A program made the position numbers and the translations under genes. This document shows positions 23,089-34,769 of a DNA stretch of 64,000 nucleotides, piece by piece. Source of the DNA: Burhinus oedicnemus (Eukaryota > Chordata > Aves > Charadriiformes > Burhinidae); assembly GCA_008921705.1 (NCBI GenBank), contig VFFE01006868.1, positions 62,480 to 126,479 of the forward strand, written 5' to 3'. Position 1 is the first letter of the stretch. The number at the start of each line of letters is the position of its first letter. The notes under the pieces were generated by a model. That model searched no databases. It was not told the origin of the DNA and worked only from the letters and a program-made list of their open reading frames with translations.

Positions 23089-23457
23089 TCACGTGATGCC
23101 CGAGGTATGCAGGTATATCCTGGTTTGAGGTAAAACAGGACCAATTTTGTTCAGAAACTTTGCTTTTTAGCTAGGCCTCTTCTAAGTGCTGAAATTAACA
23201 GCATATTGTGCAGAAACTGTTGGCTCTCAGAGTGATAAGACCCATGTTTACAGTTGATACCAAGGAATGGTATGCTGACAGGCTCCTGCTTATACTTATT
23301 GCTATAACAACCAAGGCCAGACAACTTTGTTATTTGCCCTGTTGGAGGGGCGGAAGCGGAAAAGCGTGGAGGGGTCACACCTGTGGGGAGGAGCGAACAG
23401 GACAGGTGACCCAAAACTGACCAACAGGATATTCCATCCCATCTGCCTCATGCTCAG

Positions 23458-23464
23458 TATAAAA
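23458..23464 (+). promoter_or_regulatory. LTR TATA box
   Basis: TATAAAA in the LTR, preceded by ATGCTCAG as in related LTRs. It marks the U3/R promoter, with transcription running rightward out of the LTR, away from gag. Confidence 0.7.
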
Positions 23465-23707
23465 GCTGAGGGATCAAAGGGTCAGCCTTCTTTCTTCAAA
23501 GGCTGGTGTCCGAGGAGGACTCTGTCTGCTCATCTGCCTTTGATCCCGATCCTGAATCCAGATCCAGAATCCAGTTCCCACCTGTCACTGAGTCCAGTCT
23601 GGGACTTCCCCAGTGCCTGCTGGTGACGTGATCGTCATTCTGGGAGCTTGATAAGGTTTTGTATATACTTCATTATTTTCTTTTTATTATTTTGTTATTA
23701 ATATTTC

Positions 23708-23713
23708 ATTAAA
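23708..23713 (+). terminator. LTR polyadenylation signal
   Basis: ATTAAA about 250 bp after the TATA box, in an AT-rich stretch. This is the usual place for the LTR poly(A) signal in this family. Confidence 0.6.
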
Positions 23714-23835
23714 GTAGTTTAGTGCCTTCTAAACTCCTAAGTCTCTTTCCCCTTCTCCCTCCTCTCCTTGAAGAGAGAGGTGGGGGAGAGCATCTGTCAT
23801 CCACCTTGGTGGCCAATCTGGCCCAAACCATGACA

Positions 23836-26800
23836 GACCCCATGAGATCCTTTAGCTCCTTGCAACAGCATCTAACTCTGTAGGACTAAAGGCAGCCAAA
23901 CAAATTAATGATTAACAAAAATAATTTCTACTTGTTCTATTTAAAACCAAATATAGCAGGTGGAAAATTGTTTCTTTTTAGTTGTAAATTAGCTCGAGGC
24001 AGGGGCTGTGTCTGGATACCAAATTAGGCAAAATAGTAATTTCTAAGTCTTGACTTATTAGCAAAGACACATAAATTTTTTCATCCTAATTTGAGTCTTG
24101 CTGATGTTCTTACTAGCAGGGAATAATCTGTTTAATGTTTCTTCTGCAGTTATGATATTTTCAGTCTTCCTTTTTTTATACCTTTTTTAATGATCATAGC
24201 ATTAAAAGCTAAGAAGAGGAAATATCACATCATCTAGCCTGACCCACCTTCTTTTATTGTTTAATATTCAGCTTCATTAGCTCCTACCTTTAAAGGGTCA
24301 ATGCTAGAGCCTGTAACCGATCACTCTTGCTTTCAGATTGGGAAATCTGAGGCGCTGTTACTGCATTCAGTTTTGTCCTGTTTTGCTGTCCTTAGTTGTC
24401 ACTAGGTAAAGCTTTTCACATTCCCAAGAAACGAAGTGCCTCCCGTGAATAGTTCCCTCATACAAACTCCCTTTGTCTGAGGTCTTCTCACTCAGCAGAA
24501 TCAGCAGTATAATAAAAATGTCAGTTTAATTTTTAGTAGGAAATGCTTGACTTTTTAACAAGAGAGGAGCACTCAATGTTGAAGCAGTCATGAAAGAAAA
24601 ACTCTTTTCACGACCACTGGCATTGGTGGACAGGGACAGTGAGGGAGAGGGTAAAGGGTGGGAAACTGGCTTTCTTCCAAAACAAGAAAAAGCTACATTT
24701 AAGGACATAATTGAATGATTTGGCATTACTTTGAAGAATTAACGCAGCATACCCTTTTTAAATGAATAAAACCTAAGTGTATAATAATCCCATGTGAAAA
24801 TACATGTGAATGTTTGAAGTATTAATGGATAAATTTACAAATATTTTAAACTGGAAAAACAAGCGACAACACAATTGCCATCTGGGTTTAAAACTACAAA
24901 CACGTGCACACAAGGCCAATTATCTACAATGAAGTAGCATTAGAAAAAGGAAATGAGAAAGCTTTAAAAAAATTAACATCTTGTCAGCACACTGACTTCA
25001 CTGCTTGCTTAATAGAAAAGGGTGTTATCAGTTTTATTTCCTTTGAGGATAGGGAAGAAGCTATTATAGTGCAGAATCCCTTGTGCCTATGAGAAAAGAG
25101 CTGAAAATAGATTGAAAAATGTGTGGGAAAAGCAGGCATAATCAAAACTAGTTAGTCTACAGAAACATTTCATATTTTTTTATATCCCAGCTAATGATAC
25201 ATTTTACACGTTTTTCTGTTTACCTAAAGAAGCTGCTAATAGTATTTTATGTAAGCACAGAAAGGAGAGAAACTGAATTATGGCTAGTTTGCAGAGAACT
25301 CAAATTCAATAATTGCTACATAAAGCATGCTTAAGCAAAGACGTTCAAACCCAATAAAAAGGAGGATTCCTATAAATACTAACAGTGTTTAATTAACAGA
25401 GAATCATAGCTGAATGTATGGCATACCCCGAAGGTTAAATATTTTTTTGCATGCCTAGAAACAGGCATGGGAGGCAAAAAATAAGAGCTATTCATCACCA
25501 AGGCACAGTTAAACTTGTCAATAACAACCTTGCAAAGGCCACAACTTTCATCATCTTTATAACAGATGACTGCGTAGCGTAGGATGATTAACGTAAAGCA
25601 TGTCTCCTGGGAATGGAGGTTTTTAGTTAGGATACGTAGAAGTCGCTATCAAGTCACTGGCAATATTTGTCTCATTCTAAGATATGATTTTTCCCTTTTC
25701 GTGAGCAGGCCTGGCATAGCTGTGTGCTCCCAAATATTGAAAGCCTGTGCGATGCCCAGACTGCAGAAGGACAATGTCAAAAAACATTTCAAGGGGTGGT
25801 CAGCAAAAAAAATGGGCATTTGGGTATATGTCACCAGGGAGACAGAGATTTCTCTGCTTGTGATTAGGGCTTTTTACAGCAAGAATAAGACTGGAGTGTT
25901 GAAGAAGTATTTACCAGGTAATGATAAGGGGGAAGGATTTGGGAAGTAATGGAAAGGGACACATACTGACAACGCCAAACTCACTGTTACCATTCTCACT
26001 TCTTATTCCACCATGGCTTTCTACATGAGGAGGTCAAACAGAACAGCTGGTGTTATCTTGGTTTGTTGTGTTATTGCCTAGGCTGCTTCCTTTGGCTTCT
26101 TTCTCCTTCTCTTGGATTGTAATGTATTTTCACTGCAAAGTTCATAACGCAACAGGAAATATAGCACAGAAGAATGTATGACATGGAAAAGTGATTGAAG
26201 AGCTGTTGGCAATGAAGAAGGGAACAAGTCAAACTAGCACTGGGAAGAGAATAAGCAGGGAAAATGATCCAGACAGCTGATATCTGTCTTATCTACTGCT
26301 ACTGAACAAGTATCTTGTTTAGATTGGAAGTGGCCAGGAAACGAACACAATTCCTCAGAGAAGTCCCACTTTGGTTGTTCTTTTCCAAAGAACAAAGACA
26401 AAATATGAAAATACCACAAATTATTTCCACTTAGCTTTTATTACTGCTTTTCAAGTGCTTATAATATGTTGTGTCTGTTTTTCAAGTTAATACATAGTGG
26501 CTTTTTGCTTTGGCCTGTTGTAGTAGTATTGCAGCACACTCCCCTTGCTACCAAGCACAATAAAAGCTGAATATGGCATCTTTGACCCAAATTACAGTTG
26601 CTCTGATTATCTGAACAGATGGAAACAGTGTTGTATATCATCTTTTTGTGAAGAGAAGCTTTTCAAATAAACTAGTGTAATTGCAAAGTTAATCTAATAA
26701 CTGTAAAAGGACCAGATAAAATGTTTTCTTTAACAAACTGCCATCCTCTCCAAACTGCCCTGAATTTTTCATTTTCCATATTTCATAGAAGTCATCCCAA

Positions 26801-29800
26801 ATTAACTGAAAATGGAAGCAATCACGTTATACAAAATTTCATAAGATATATTCCCATTCATAAATATCTCTGTACTATATTGCCAAACTTTTTGGTGATT
26901 AGCATATATTTTTAAGTTTATAAATGATAGTCCTGTTTAATTATAGCATAAAAACCAACAAAAGCTAACACAAAAAATGGCATCTTTATTGCTCAATTTT
27001 CAGTGTCCTCTCCAGCAGAATGTTGCCAAAGGTCCTGCTTTGCTGCTGAAGAGACAGGGAGCAAGTGGTGTAGCTCCCATGGATTTCAATGAAGTAAGAC
27101 TTCATTTTTAGAAAAACCTGAATTCCATGGCAGATATGTGACATAGGAGAGGATATGTACTCTTCAAAACCTGTAGAGCCTATTGTCCGAGATTGAACGT
27201 AAAAAGCCTACCACTCCTCAACAATCTTTTTCTCCTTCTAAGTTTTGCAAGATGAATTTTTCTGACAGATACATCTGTACTGCTTGCCTAATAATAGCAA
27301 TTGTCTGCATAATTGGGAGCATAAAAAGAGGTGGGTAAGCCTTTGAGGAAAGCCAGCTAAGCATGCAAACACTGCTTGTAATTGGTACGTAAATTTAGGT
27401 GATCTAGTTGCATATGTTTTTCCTGCTTAATGGCCATATTTAGAAGCTTGATACTTGCTCTGCTTCCCAACTTTGCAGGGTCTAAGCAGTGATCCTTCAA
27501 CGCATTTGACTTTACATAGCTTTTACAGGGCCCTACACCCAAAAATGACTGTTATAAATGAAACATTATTTCATCCGTCTGCCTTCTGCCACAAATAATA
27601 ATAATAAAAAAGCAGAACAGTATGGAACAATAATTTGGAGATAATTCACACTGTTTTCTTCTGCATTGTTTCAAATTTAGGCTTGAGCTCCACAGTTCAA
27701 GCTTTGTCTGGACTGTCTTCTGCATAAAATGGTTTTGAGGACAGACTTTAGTTTATTGCTTATATAGAACAGATAACTTTTCTTCTTTAAAATTCAAGGT
27801 CATTTCCTCCGATAATTTTCCTTCATCCCCAACACAAAGCAAGCTTAAGTGATTCATATACTCTGATTTCAAGTTTTTTCAGGATTCTGTTTTCATCAAT
27901 TAAATATATTTCATCAGTCCCTGCTGAAGAAATCAACAACTTCTTCTAGCTATAGCTCATTTTTATCCTCATGCTAACTATACTTAGTTCTGATTTTCTG
28001 GAATTATCTTTCCACCCCATTTTTCCATTAAATTAAATAATTAAATCTGCTCTGTCCTTCTTATCTGTCAGTTCTTCCTCTCTCTGCTTCAAATCATGTA
28101 GCTTCGATGCTCTTTCATGTTTCTTCTAATCCCTCAGATTACGGTCATACAGACTACCTACTTCTGTCATTACTGTTTCCATTTTATCCAGGTCATCAAA
28201 TTCTGGTAAATCCCAAAATAGAAATGATAGTGACTCCTAGTCCACTCATGACTGGTCACATCCTCACAAAGGTTAATAATGGTAACCTGATTTCTGAGGC
28301 AGTGACCGCAGGTCTGGCTCCATTTCTGGGCTGCAGGGGAAATCACTTTCTGAAGCACTTTGAAGCACATGCAAGGAACAGCAATACTTTGATGAAACTG
28401 AACCCAAAAAAGAGATGGCTGGCTCTTAGCCAGCAATCTAAAATTGTGTTCACACCCTTTCTTATTGAAACTGAAGCCCATACACACCGAAGGAATTTTG
28501 CAGGGCAAATACTAAATTAGGATGCAGTCAACATGTACGGTAACAGTGCTGATGACCGCTTTTTATTACTATTTTTTTGCAGGTAGCAGCACTTACATAT
28601 TTCGTCTCCATCGTTACAATTGACAGTAACTGTCCCATTTAGTTTGCGTGCAGGTTTTAAATTGAGACATTATCAGTTGATGAATAAATGTTCCACTAAC
28701 ATCTCAATTATATCAGTTGTCACTGCATGCAATTATGAATATAATCATGTGTGTGAATAGTTGCATTGCCATTAAAATGTGTGAAAACTGGACAACTTAG
28801 AAAAATAACTGAAAGCCTGTTGTCTTATATTACTACTTTTCACAGGTAACGTCATTCTAGGAGTTTGCACTCTGCAAGGATTTGCAGGAGTTTGTTGTCT
28901 GTAGCATAACATGGCTGTACCATTTTATATGGTTTCCCTTTGATTTGAAAAATACTTTTATAGTACTTGATTGTGGCATGCATTTTAATTTTCTGATTGA
29001 ATAACATATATCCATAGCCTCATTTGGAAAGATAGAATTCATTTGAATATTGAGAAATGTGTAGGAGAAAGGAAAAAGGCACATATGCAGAAATAAAAAT
29101 ACAGGGTTTTATTCATAAACTTAATAACAAAACAAAACATCAAATATGTTATAATTAATAATATTTGACTGAGTCCTTGCAAGACCTTTTTTATAGCAAG
29201 AGGTCATGACTCAGGTCCGAAGTTATAGCCCAGTTCCCAGCTGAACTGAGAAGAAGCTTGGAACCTCAATTAACAGAAAAGTAGAAGTTTTCCTGTTTGG
29301 ATTAAGGATATGATAGGTACATAGTGGAATTAACTAAATTATCAATATGTCTATCATCCGTCAGTTTAAGTATTTCTTATATCTCCCATTTTTACTCTGA
29401 AATGTTTATAAAAAGTAATCATAAGCCCTCTCACTCTCATCTTTGTTAGGCCTCTTAACTTTTCCTAAAGAACAGCCAACCCTCTTCAGTTCATCATAGC
29501 AAGGCTTTTCACATTCTTTTCCTGACTTAATAAATCTTGCCTGAATGGGAGAGATCAAAATGTCTACCAGATTTCAAAATGTATGTGGTGGGAACTTTAC
29601 CAGAGAGACTTTTATTTCCTGAGATACAAATACTGCCTGATATAAACAGGGAAAAAAAAAATCATTAATTGAAAGAAACTGGGACAAATACGATAGCAGG
29701 TTTCACCTGTAAAGGATCAAACCCAAAGATGATAGACAAATAAACACAGGAGGTTTAGGTGATCTTCAGTTCCGGTTCTTCTAGTCCCTCGAAAGGGAAA

Positions 29801-30914
29801 ATGAAGCGGTGTCAGATGTTGTATAGATGTTACAAAAGCTGCTATTACAAGGAAGCTTTTGAAGGTGCGTGTTATAAAACAGACCCCAGTACAGATAGAT
29901 TTTTTCCTCTGAGACTAACGTTGCTATGACTGATATGAATCAGCTAAGAAATAGGAGAAAACCAAAAGAAACTTATTTTCATTCATCCAGCTAAGAAAAC
30001 AGTTAAGTATAAAGGAATATCAGAGAAGAGGATAGTCAGGTAAGGAAAAGAACAGCAGTAGATTTCCAGAAATCCAGTAAATTTGTTTTTCGAAGGTAGA
30101 GTACAGAATAATTTGGACTTTTTCTCCTAATTTTTTTCCAAAGTACCCCTCTTTGCAATTTGCTTTTCAGCAGCAAATTCTGTAGCACCAAAGTTGCAGT
30201 AAACTCTTTTCAAAATTTCCATTCAATCCTACAGCCCACAGCAACATTATTTAAACCATGGGACCCATCTGCGCTAAAGTAGTAAATGATAGGTCACTCA
30301 CTGTCACCAATGAAATCAGGGTCTGATTTCTTACCCTTGTTTGATTTATTTATAACTCACTGGTAAGATCACAAAAACCGCATTCTTAGAGAGATACATT
30401 TTCCAACATCAAATTCTGTTTCATGGTGTAAAAGAATGTGAAAAAGAATCTTAATCTGCCTACATATATCCCATTGATGTTATGTTTTTAAACACAGGGT
30501 GTAAAAAGAGGATGCATTTTTTTCTGTAATAGAGTATGGTAGACAAAAGGTTTATTCTTATATTCTTTCAGAAGAGCAGGTATTTCAGATACAGTTTTGA
30601 CAAACTATAATTAATAGCCATTAAAATATAAAGGGAGTACAGAGAAGAAAAAAACGTTAATCTCTTAGAGCAGTCATCACTTTTTTCCCTGGAAAATACT
30701 TGTAAAAATAGGTTTGATCCATTACTCTCTTTTGCATTTTAAAGATTATTGGAAATTGCAAAAAAAAAAAAGAGAGAGAAGCTCTTTGCCATATGAACAG
30801 GAAGACAAATAAGATTGACATGTATTAACAAAGAAACACTGATCCACTCATTGCTGCAATATAACCTTTTTTTCTGAATTTTCTAACATCTCCTCAAACC
30901 CTTTCTATTCACTT
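23836..30914. other. Non-coding block
   Basis: AT-rich DNA without a recognised gene or interspersed repeat. The longest open frames (25584-25949, 121 codons; 28107-28520, 137 codons) have no recognisable domain and look accidental. A segment near 28590-28760 has a palindromic GACAGTAACTGTC and several homeodomain/POU-like TAAT and ATGCAAT sites. Confidence 0.55.
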
Positions 30915-31089
30915 TCACCAATATGTAAATTCTAAGCCTCGTGGCCGTTCCAGATGTTCTAGTCTGGGCACGTGGTCTTGACTGCTGCAAAACTGATGTC
31001 CAGAAGTTATGCCGTACCTTCGAGGGTCTTTATGATACTGCCTGTTATCAGGAAAGACATCGCTATTTCTCTCAGAAACACTATATTCT
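30915..31089 (-). other. Exon-like open segment (candidate terminal exon)
   Basis: On the minus strand a good acceptor (TGTATATTTTATATTTCAG) is followed by 57 open codons ending TGA at 30915-30917. The translation is hydrophilic and protein-like (starting EYSVSERNSDVFPDNRQYHK and ending RPRGLEFTYW), with more CpG than its surroundings. I do not recognise the protein. A plus-strand frame is also open here (PDVLVWARGLDCCKTDVQ, ending at TGA in the CTCTGAAAT near 31090), so strand is not settled and chance is quite possible. No linked exon was identified. Confidence 0.25.
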
Positions 31090-31555
31090 CTGAAATATAA
31101 AATATACAGTAATGACAGTAATACAACTAAAGTATAAAAATACCATAAAGCATGAAGTAAGAATTTTACGACAAAGTTCTACTATTTATAGAGTACATGT
31201 AAGATAAAGATAAAACTGAAATCAATCTCTTTCATACTACTTTTTTTTTTACAAAATTGCCTGCAGCTCACTACAAAATTATCAGAGCAAAGTTTTAAAA
31301 TCAGCATCTAATGGCTTATGGTTTATTGCATTAATCAATCAATTATTAAATAATTCTACATTGTATTGAGAAATTAGCAAAAAAGATCATTTAGGGATGG
31401 TATATTATCTTTCAAAGATTTTCTACTTTAACAATACATCAAAACAAACAGGACCAGAAATCCTTTCTTTTCCTTCCCAGCTATTATTTTCTCCAGGAAT
31501 CTGATTTTCCTATGGAGGTCTAGATGCTGCTAATCCTTATATTTTTCATATTCAG

Positions 31556-31700
31556 AAGCTTCCTGCACAAATAAGCATTACTCCCAAAGCATATGCCATC
31601 AGAAACCCACTTCTGATAAAAATCATTCCTGGTTGCAGTGCCTTTGCAGGTCACGGCAACGTCGTGTGGCAAGAGGAACAGTCTTTCTGGCAGGAAAATG
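31556..31700 (+). other. Exon-like open segment
   Basis: A strong acceptor (CCTTATATTTTTCATATTCAG) precedes 48 open codons plus one base, ending at a good donor (AAAATG/GTGAGC). The frame starts KLPAQISITPKAYAIRNPLL and ends VVWQEEQSFWQEN. It holds a CpG-rich patch (GTCACGGCAACGTCGTGTGG) unusual for the area. The next splice-bounded plus-strand segment (31863-31921) is not phase-compatible because it creates an immediate stop, which counts against a plus-strand gene. The minus strand is also open here. No family recognised. Confidence 0.22.
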
Positions 31701-34631
31701 GTGAGCTGTGGGGAATTTTGAACTCTTCCAGCTGACAAGCAGCTACTGTGGTTTACAGAGTGTTATTTCAGTCTCATCAGCTACTGAATTGGATTCAAAG
31801 TTGCGCTGTTTTTCTGAGTCTTTTTGTGGCCAGGGCCCAGGGTATCTTAACTGAAGTCCCAGGATGAAAAGAGTGATTGACGATTTCGTTCTGCTGGCAA
31901 AGGGAAACCTTTGCAAGGATGGTAAATCTTATTAAATAGAAAACGGTGCTTTTGCTGGGGCCATTCTGAGACCGAGAAATCGACTTCTCCAGGAGGCAAG
32001 GACCAGCACAAGTTTGAGTGCCACCTTCCTTTCCAAGTGCAAATTGGATTTTCTTAACCTTTCCTTCTGTAACATAAACGTTTAGACAAACAGTCAGACA
32101 AGCATTATATGTTGTAAAACAAAACATTGCACAGTAGACACATCTTCCCCTGGGGAGAGGAATGAAAGAATAAACATGTAACAAGCATTAGTCACATTGC
32201 TTAATGCACTACTGGAAGACACTCAAATATTCATTGCAACTATGCTATAAAGAGATATATAAAGTATAATAAATGTATTATACAACTTGTCAGATAATCT
32301 ACTGCATTCTGAATCAGCCCGAGTTAGAATGAATTTTAGAAGTAGTTCCATGTACAGTTGAGGAAGGCAGCAAAATCTTGTCAGAAAGACAATTTTGCAT
32401 TTCTCTTATAGGTACAAAAAGCATTCCTGACCTTTTTTAACTAGAATTCTTTAGCAGCACCTGGAATTGGCAAATCATCAAAGCCAATCTTGATTGACAA
32501 ACAGCAGAGAAATACCCTGAAGAAGAGAGGCCAGGGTACAGTCCTCCTCTTAGTCATCATCTGGCTGTTTCCTAGCAACCTTTTAATACCATCTCAGTTT
32601 TATTTCGATTTCCATAGGGGCTGAGGCAAGAGCAGTTAACAACTGCAGCACATAGACACAATCTGCCTAGGAACGGAGAGCAGGCAGTGGAAGCCAAACT
32701 GAGGGAAGTCAGAAGTTACTTCTGTGCTCAGCAGAAAGTTCTTGGAAATATTTGCCGCTACACAGGTGAAGATTCCATCTCTGGTTGAAAGTTCATATCT
32801 ACAGTCAATCACTTGCAGTCTGTAGTTTATAAGCACTACTTGCTCATGATACTTAATTATTCTTTAGATACAACCACAAATAAAACCTCTACTGTCTTCA
32901 GCTGGCCTGGGGAGTACCCTTCCAACCTTGTACATAATGGGCACCAGCCCATTACACAAGTGTCTCATATCTCATTTTAATTAGATGGTGCAATAGGTAT
33001 GGTAAGCATCAGTCTTTCAGAAACGCAGATTAGTTCTTCAGTCATATGAATTGGAGAGAGTAAATAAACCCCTCACCATCCTGAGTTCCTGTGTTACACC
33101 AAGGCAAATTGATGGTCTCAGGTACACAGCAGTCAAAACTAGGATACTGAAAATTCATCAGTGGTTACAGACAGACACAGTGATCTGTAACTGTGCTCTG
33201 CTATCATAATTAAATTTTCTGACATAATGGAAAAGTTTATTTGTGCTGAAAAGAGCAGTTTTGCAGTAACTAGGTCCTATAAGAGAGATTTTTTTTCTAT
33301 ATGTTTTTATTTTCTATGTTTATTTGTTCACTTGTTTGGTTATTTATTTTGCTTACATGGACTATGTCTCTGTTTCTCATCGTTCCTTACCCCATGGCAT
33401 GGGATTATCAGACTGCATTAAAGAGAATTCAGTTCTGTCATAATTCCTTCTTTAGACCAGTCAGTGGTGAAAGGTGAAGCATGTCACATGTTGCCAAGAG
33501 TGAATCCAATCTGTCACAGTTTTCTACTTTTCCTAACACTTGCTCATGTGGTCTCATCTTTAATAGAATTTAACTTCTGATGTGGGTTCCACTACAGTCA
33601 CTGGAAGTTGTTCAGTATCTTACTGTCAATGTGTAGGGACGGAGACCAGGAGCTGTCTGCAGAACTGGACACAAGGGTTGTGTGGACAAGTCTGCAGCAT
33701 GCAGCCCGGCATGTTTCTCTAAGCATTCCTGTACACCCTGCAGCATGCTGGAGATACAGATCTAACTTTTTGACTGCACAGTTTAGGGGATCACCTGTCT
33801 TTCATAGATCAGAATTGCAGAATTTTATGTGGGGTCACCAATGCCCATTTGATTCTGTTCATTTGACTTTGTTGAGTGGTTGAAGAATCTTGGCAGAGTT
33901 GTTGCCATGGTATGAGGAAGAATACAGATGCATCATGCAGCTGCAGTGCTTCATTTCAGTGCTGATTTCTACAGGCTGTGTGCTCAGTAAATTACTCAGT
34001 ATTGTGGTGCTAACTGTGCTATAGTGGTGACACAGGAGTTTGTACAGACTAGGCCAGAGCTTTCCTGAGGCTATGGAGAAGACAGAGTAGGTCAGCAAGC
34101 ATCCTCTCCACCAGGGACGGTGCACACACTAGTAAGACAACTTAAAACTGGAGGGGAATGGAAGGAATCAATTTATTAAAATATTTACAAGTGCACTATA
34201 GGAATTTCAACATGTATGTGTAACAACTCTTACTACACAGTAAATTATGCAAAATCTCTGCCAGTCAGTGGCAAACCTTCCACAGACTTCAGTGGTTCCA
34301 GGATTTAACCAAGTCATCTCAAGCACCACAGAATTAATGCTTCCCTTTGAAAAGCAGTAATTCAGGCTTTGAGTATGTAAAATGTTCTACCTCTCACTTG
34401 TAATGCATGAAATGAGTCACAAATTTTAGGCCTAAGTTTACCTTTCAGTTAATGTTATATTACTTTTTATTTGTATACATTATTTATATCAAAGGTGCAA
34501 ATTCCGAGAGTGAAGTTTTGTAGAAAACTGTAGGCCAGTGTAAAGAGCCTTGGATTTCTCTTGCTCCTTTGCCAGTTCTGGTTTTCTTGTTCTCTTTGGC
34601 TTTGTAGCACACCTTTGAATTGCCTCTTGTA
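31701..34631. other. Non-coding DNA
   Basis: No gene or repeat recognised. Several short frames are open on both strands at 31795-32184 without a clear coding case. The remainder is AT-rich. Confidence 0.5.
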
Positions 34632-34699
34632 CAGAATCACTGAATCGTTTAGATTGGAAGGGACCTCTTGAGAACACCTAGTTCAACTCCCCTGCTCAA
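34632..34699 (-). mobile_element. Short CR1 3' tail
   Basis: Reads CAGAATCACTGAATCGTTTAG and then GATTGGAAGGGACCTC on the plus strand. This is the reverse complement of the CR1 3' UTR end with two octamer units. Only about 70 bp can be matched before the sequence diverges. Confidence 0.8.
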
Positions 34700-34769
34700 G
34701 TTCATCTTCCTTTACCATAACTGTGGTCACATTCTAGCTTCTTCTCTGAGCATTGCAAGCACACCACCC

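Larger units (their letters stand above)
17446..23115 (-). mobile_element. Decayed ERV-L-like provirus, internal region
   Basis: The internal part of a class III (ERV-L-like) endogenous retrovirus on the minus strand. Reading from high to low coordinates it holds gag (matrix-like N-terminus, capsid), a degenerate nucleocapsid region, an aspartic protease (VDTGA), reverse transcriptase, RNase H, integrase (HH-CC finger and D,D,E core) and a terminal polypurine tract. No envelope gene is seen, in keeping with ERV-L. Frameshifts, stops, a CR1 insertion in gag and a deletion in reverse transcriptase make it defective. Neither end has an LTR in the matching orientation: the low-coordinate end stops at the polypurine tract, and the high-coordinate end abuts an LTR pointing the other way. 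The class III assignment rests on remembered similarity to avian ERV-L Pol and Gag. Confidence 0.9.
23116..23835 (+). mobile_element. ERV-L-like LTR, plus orientation
   Basis: Begins TATCCTGGTTTGAGG and ends CCCAAACCATGACA, matching the terminal sequences of avian ERV-L LTRs. Orientation is set by TATAAAA (23458-23464) followed downstream by ATTAAA (23708-23713), and by similarity to the solo LTR at 56655-57207 (shared ATGCTCAGTA-TAAA and GGATATTCC-like blocks) in the opposite orientation. It abuts minus-strand gag, so LTR and provirus point away from each other. The flanking 5-mers (AGGTA left, GACCC right) do not match, so no target duplication is seen. It may be an independent insertion with altered flanks or a product of rearrangement. 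Confidence 0.85.

Noticed and set aside
25584..25949. 121-codon open frame
   Set aside because: No family recognised; composition matches the surrounding non-coding DNA.
28107..28520. 137-codon open frame, the longest outside mobile elements
   Set aside because: No recognisable domain, no compositional shift, the opposite strand is also open over most of it, and no convincing splice or promoter context.
31863..31921. 59-bp plus-strand segment with acceptor and donor
   Set aside because: Joining it to the candidate exon at 31556-31700 gives an immediate stop, and it is short enough to be chance.
31795..32184. 129-codon minus-strand open frame with an internal acceptor-like site near 32070
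   Set aside because: Two minus-strand frames and two plus-strand frames are open over parts of it and none stands out; no family recognised.
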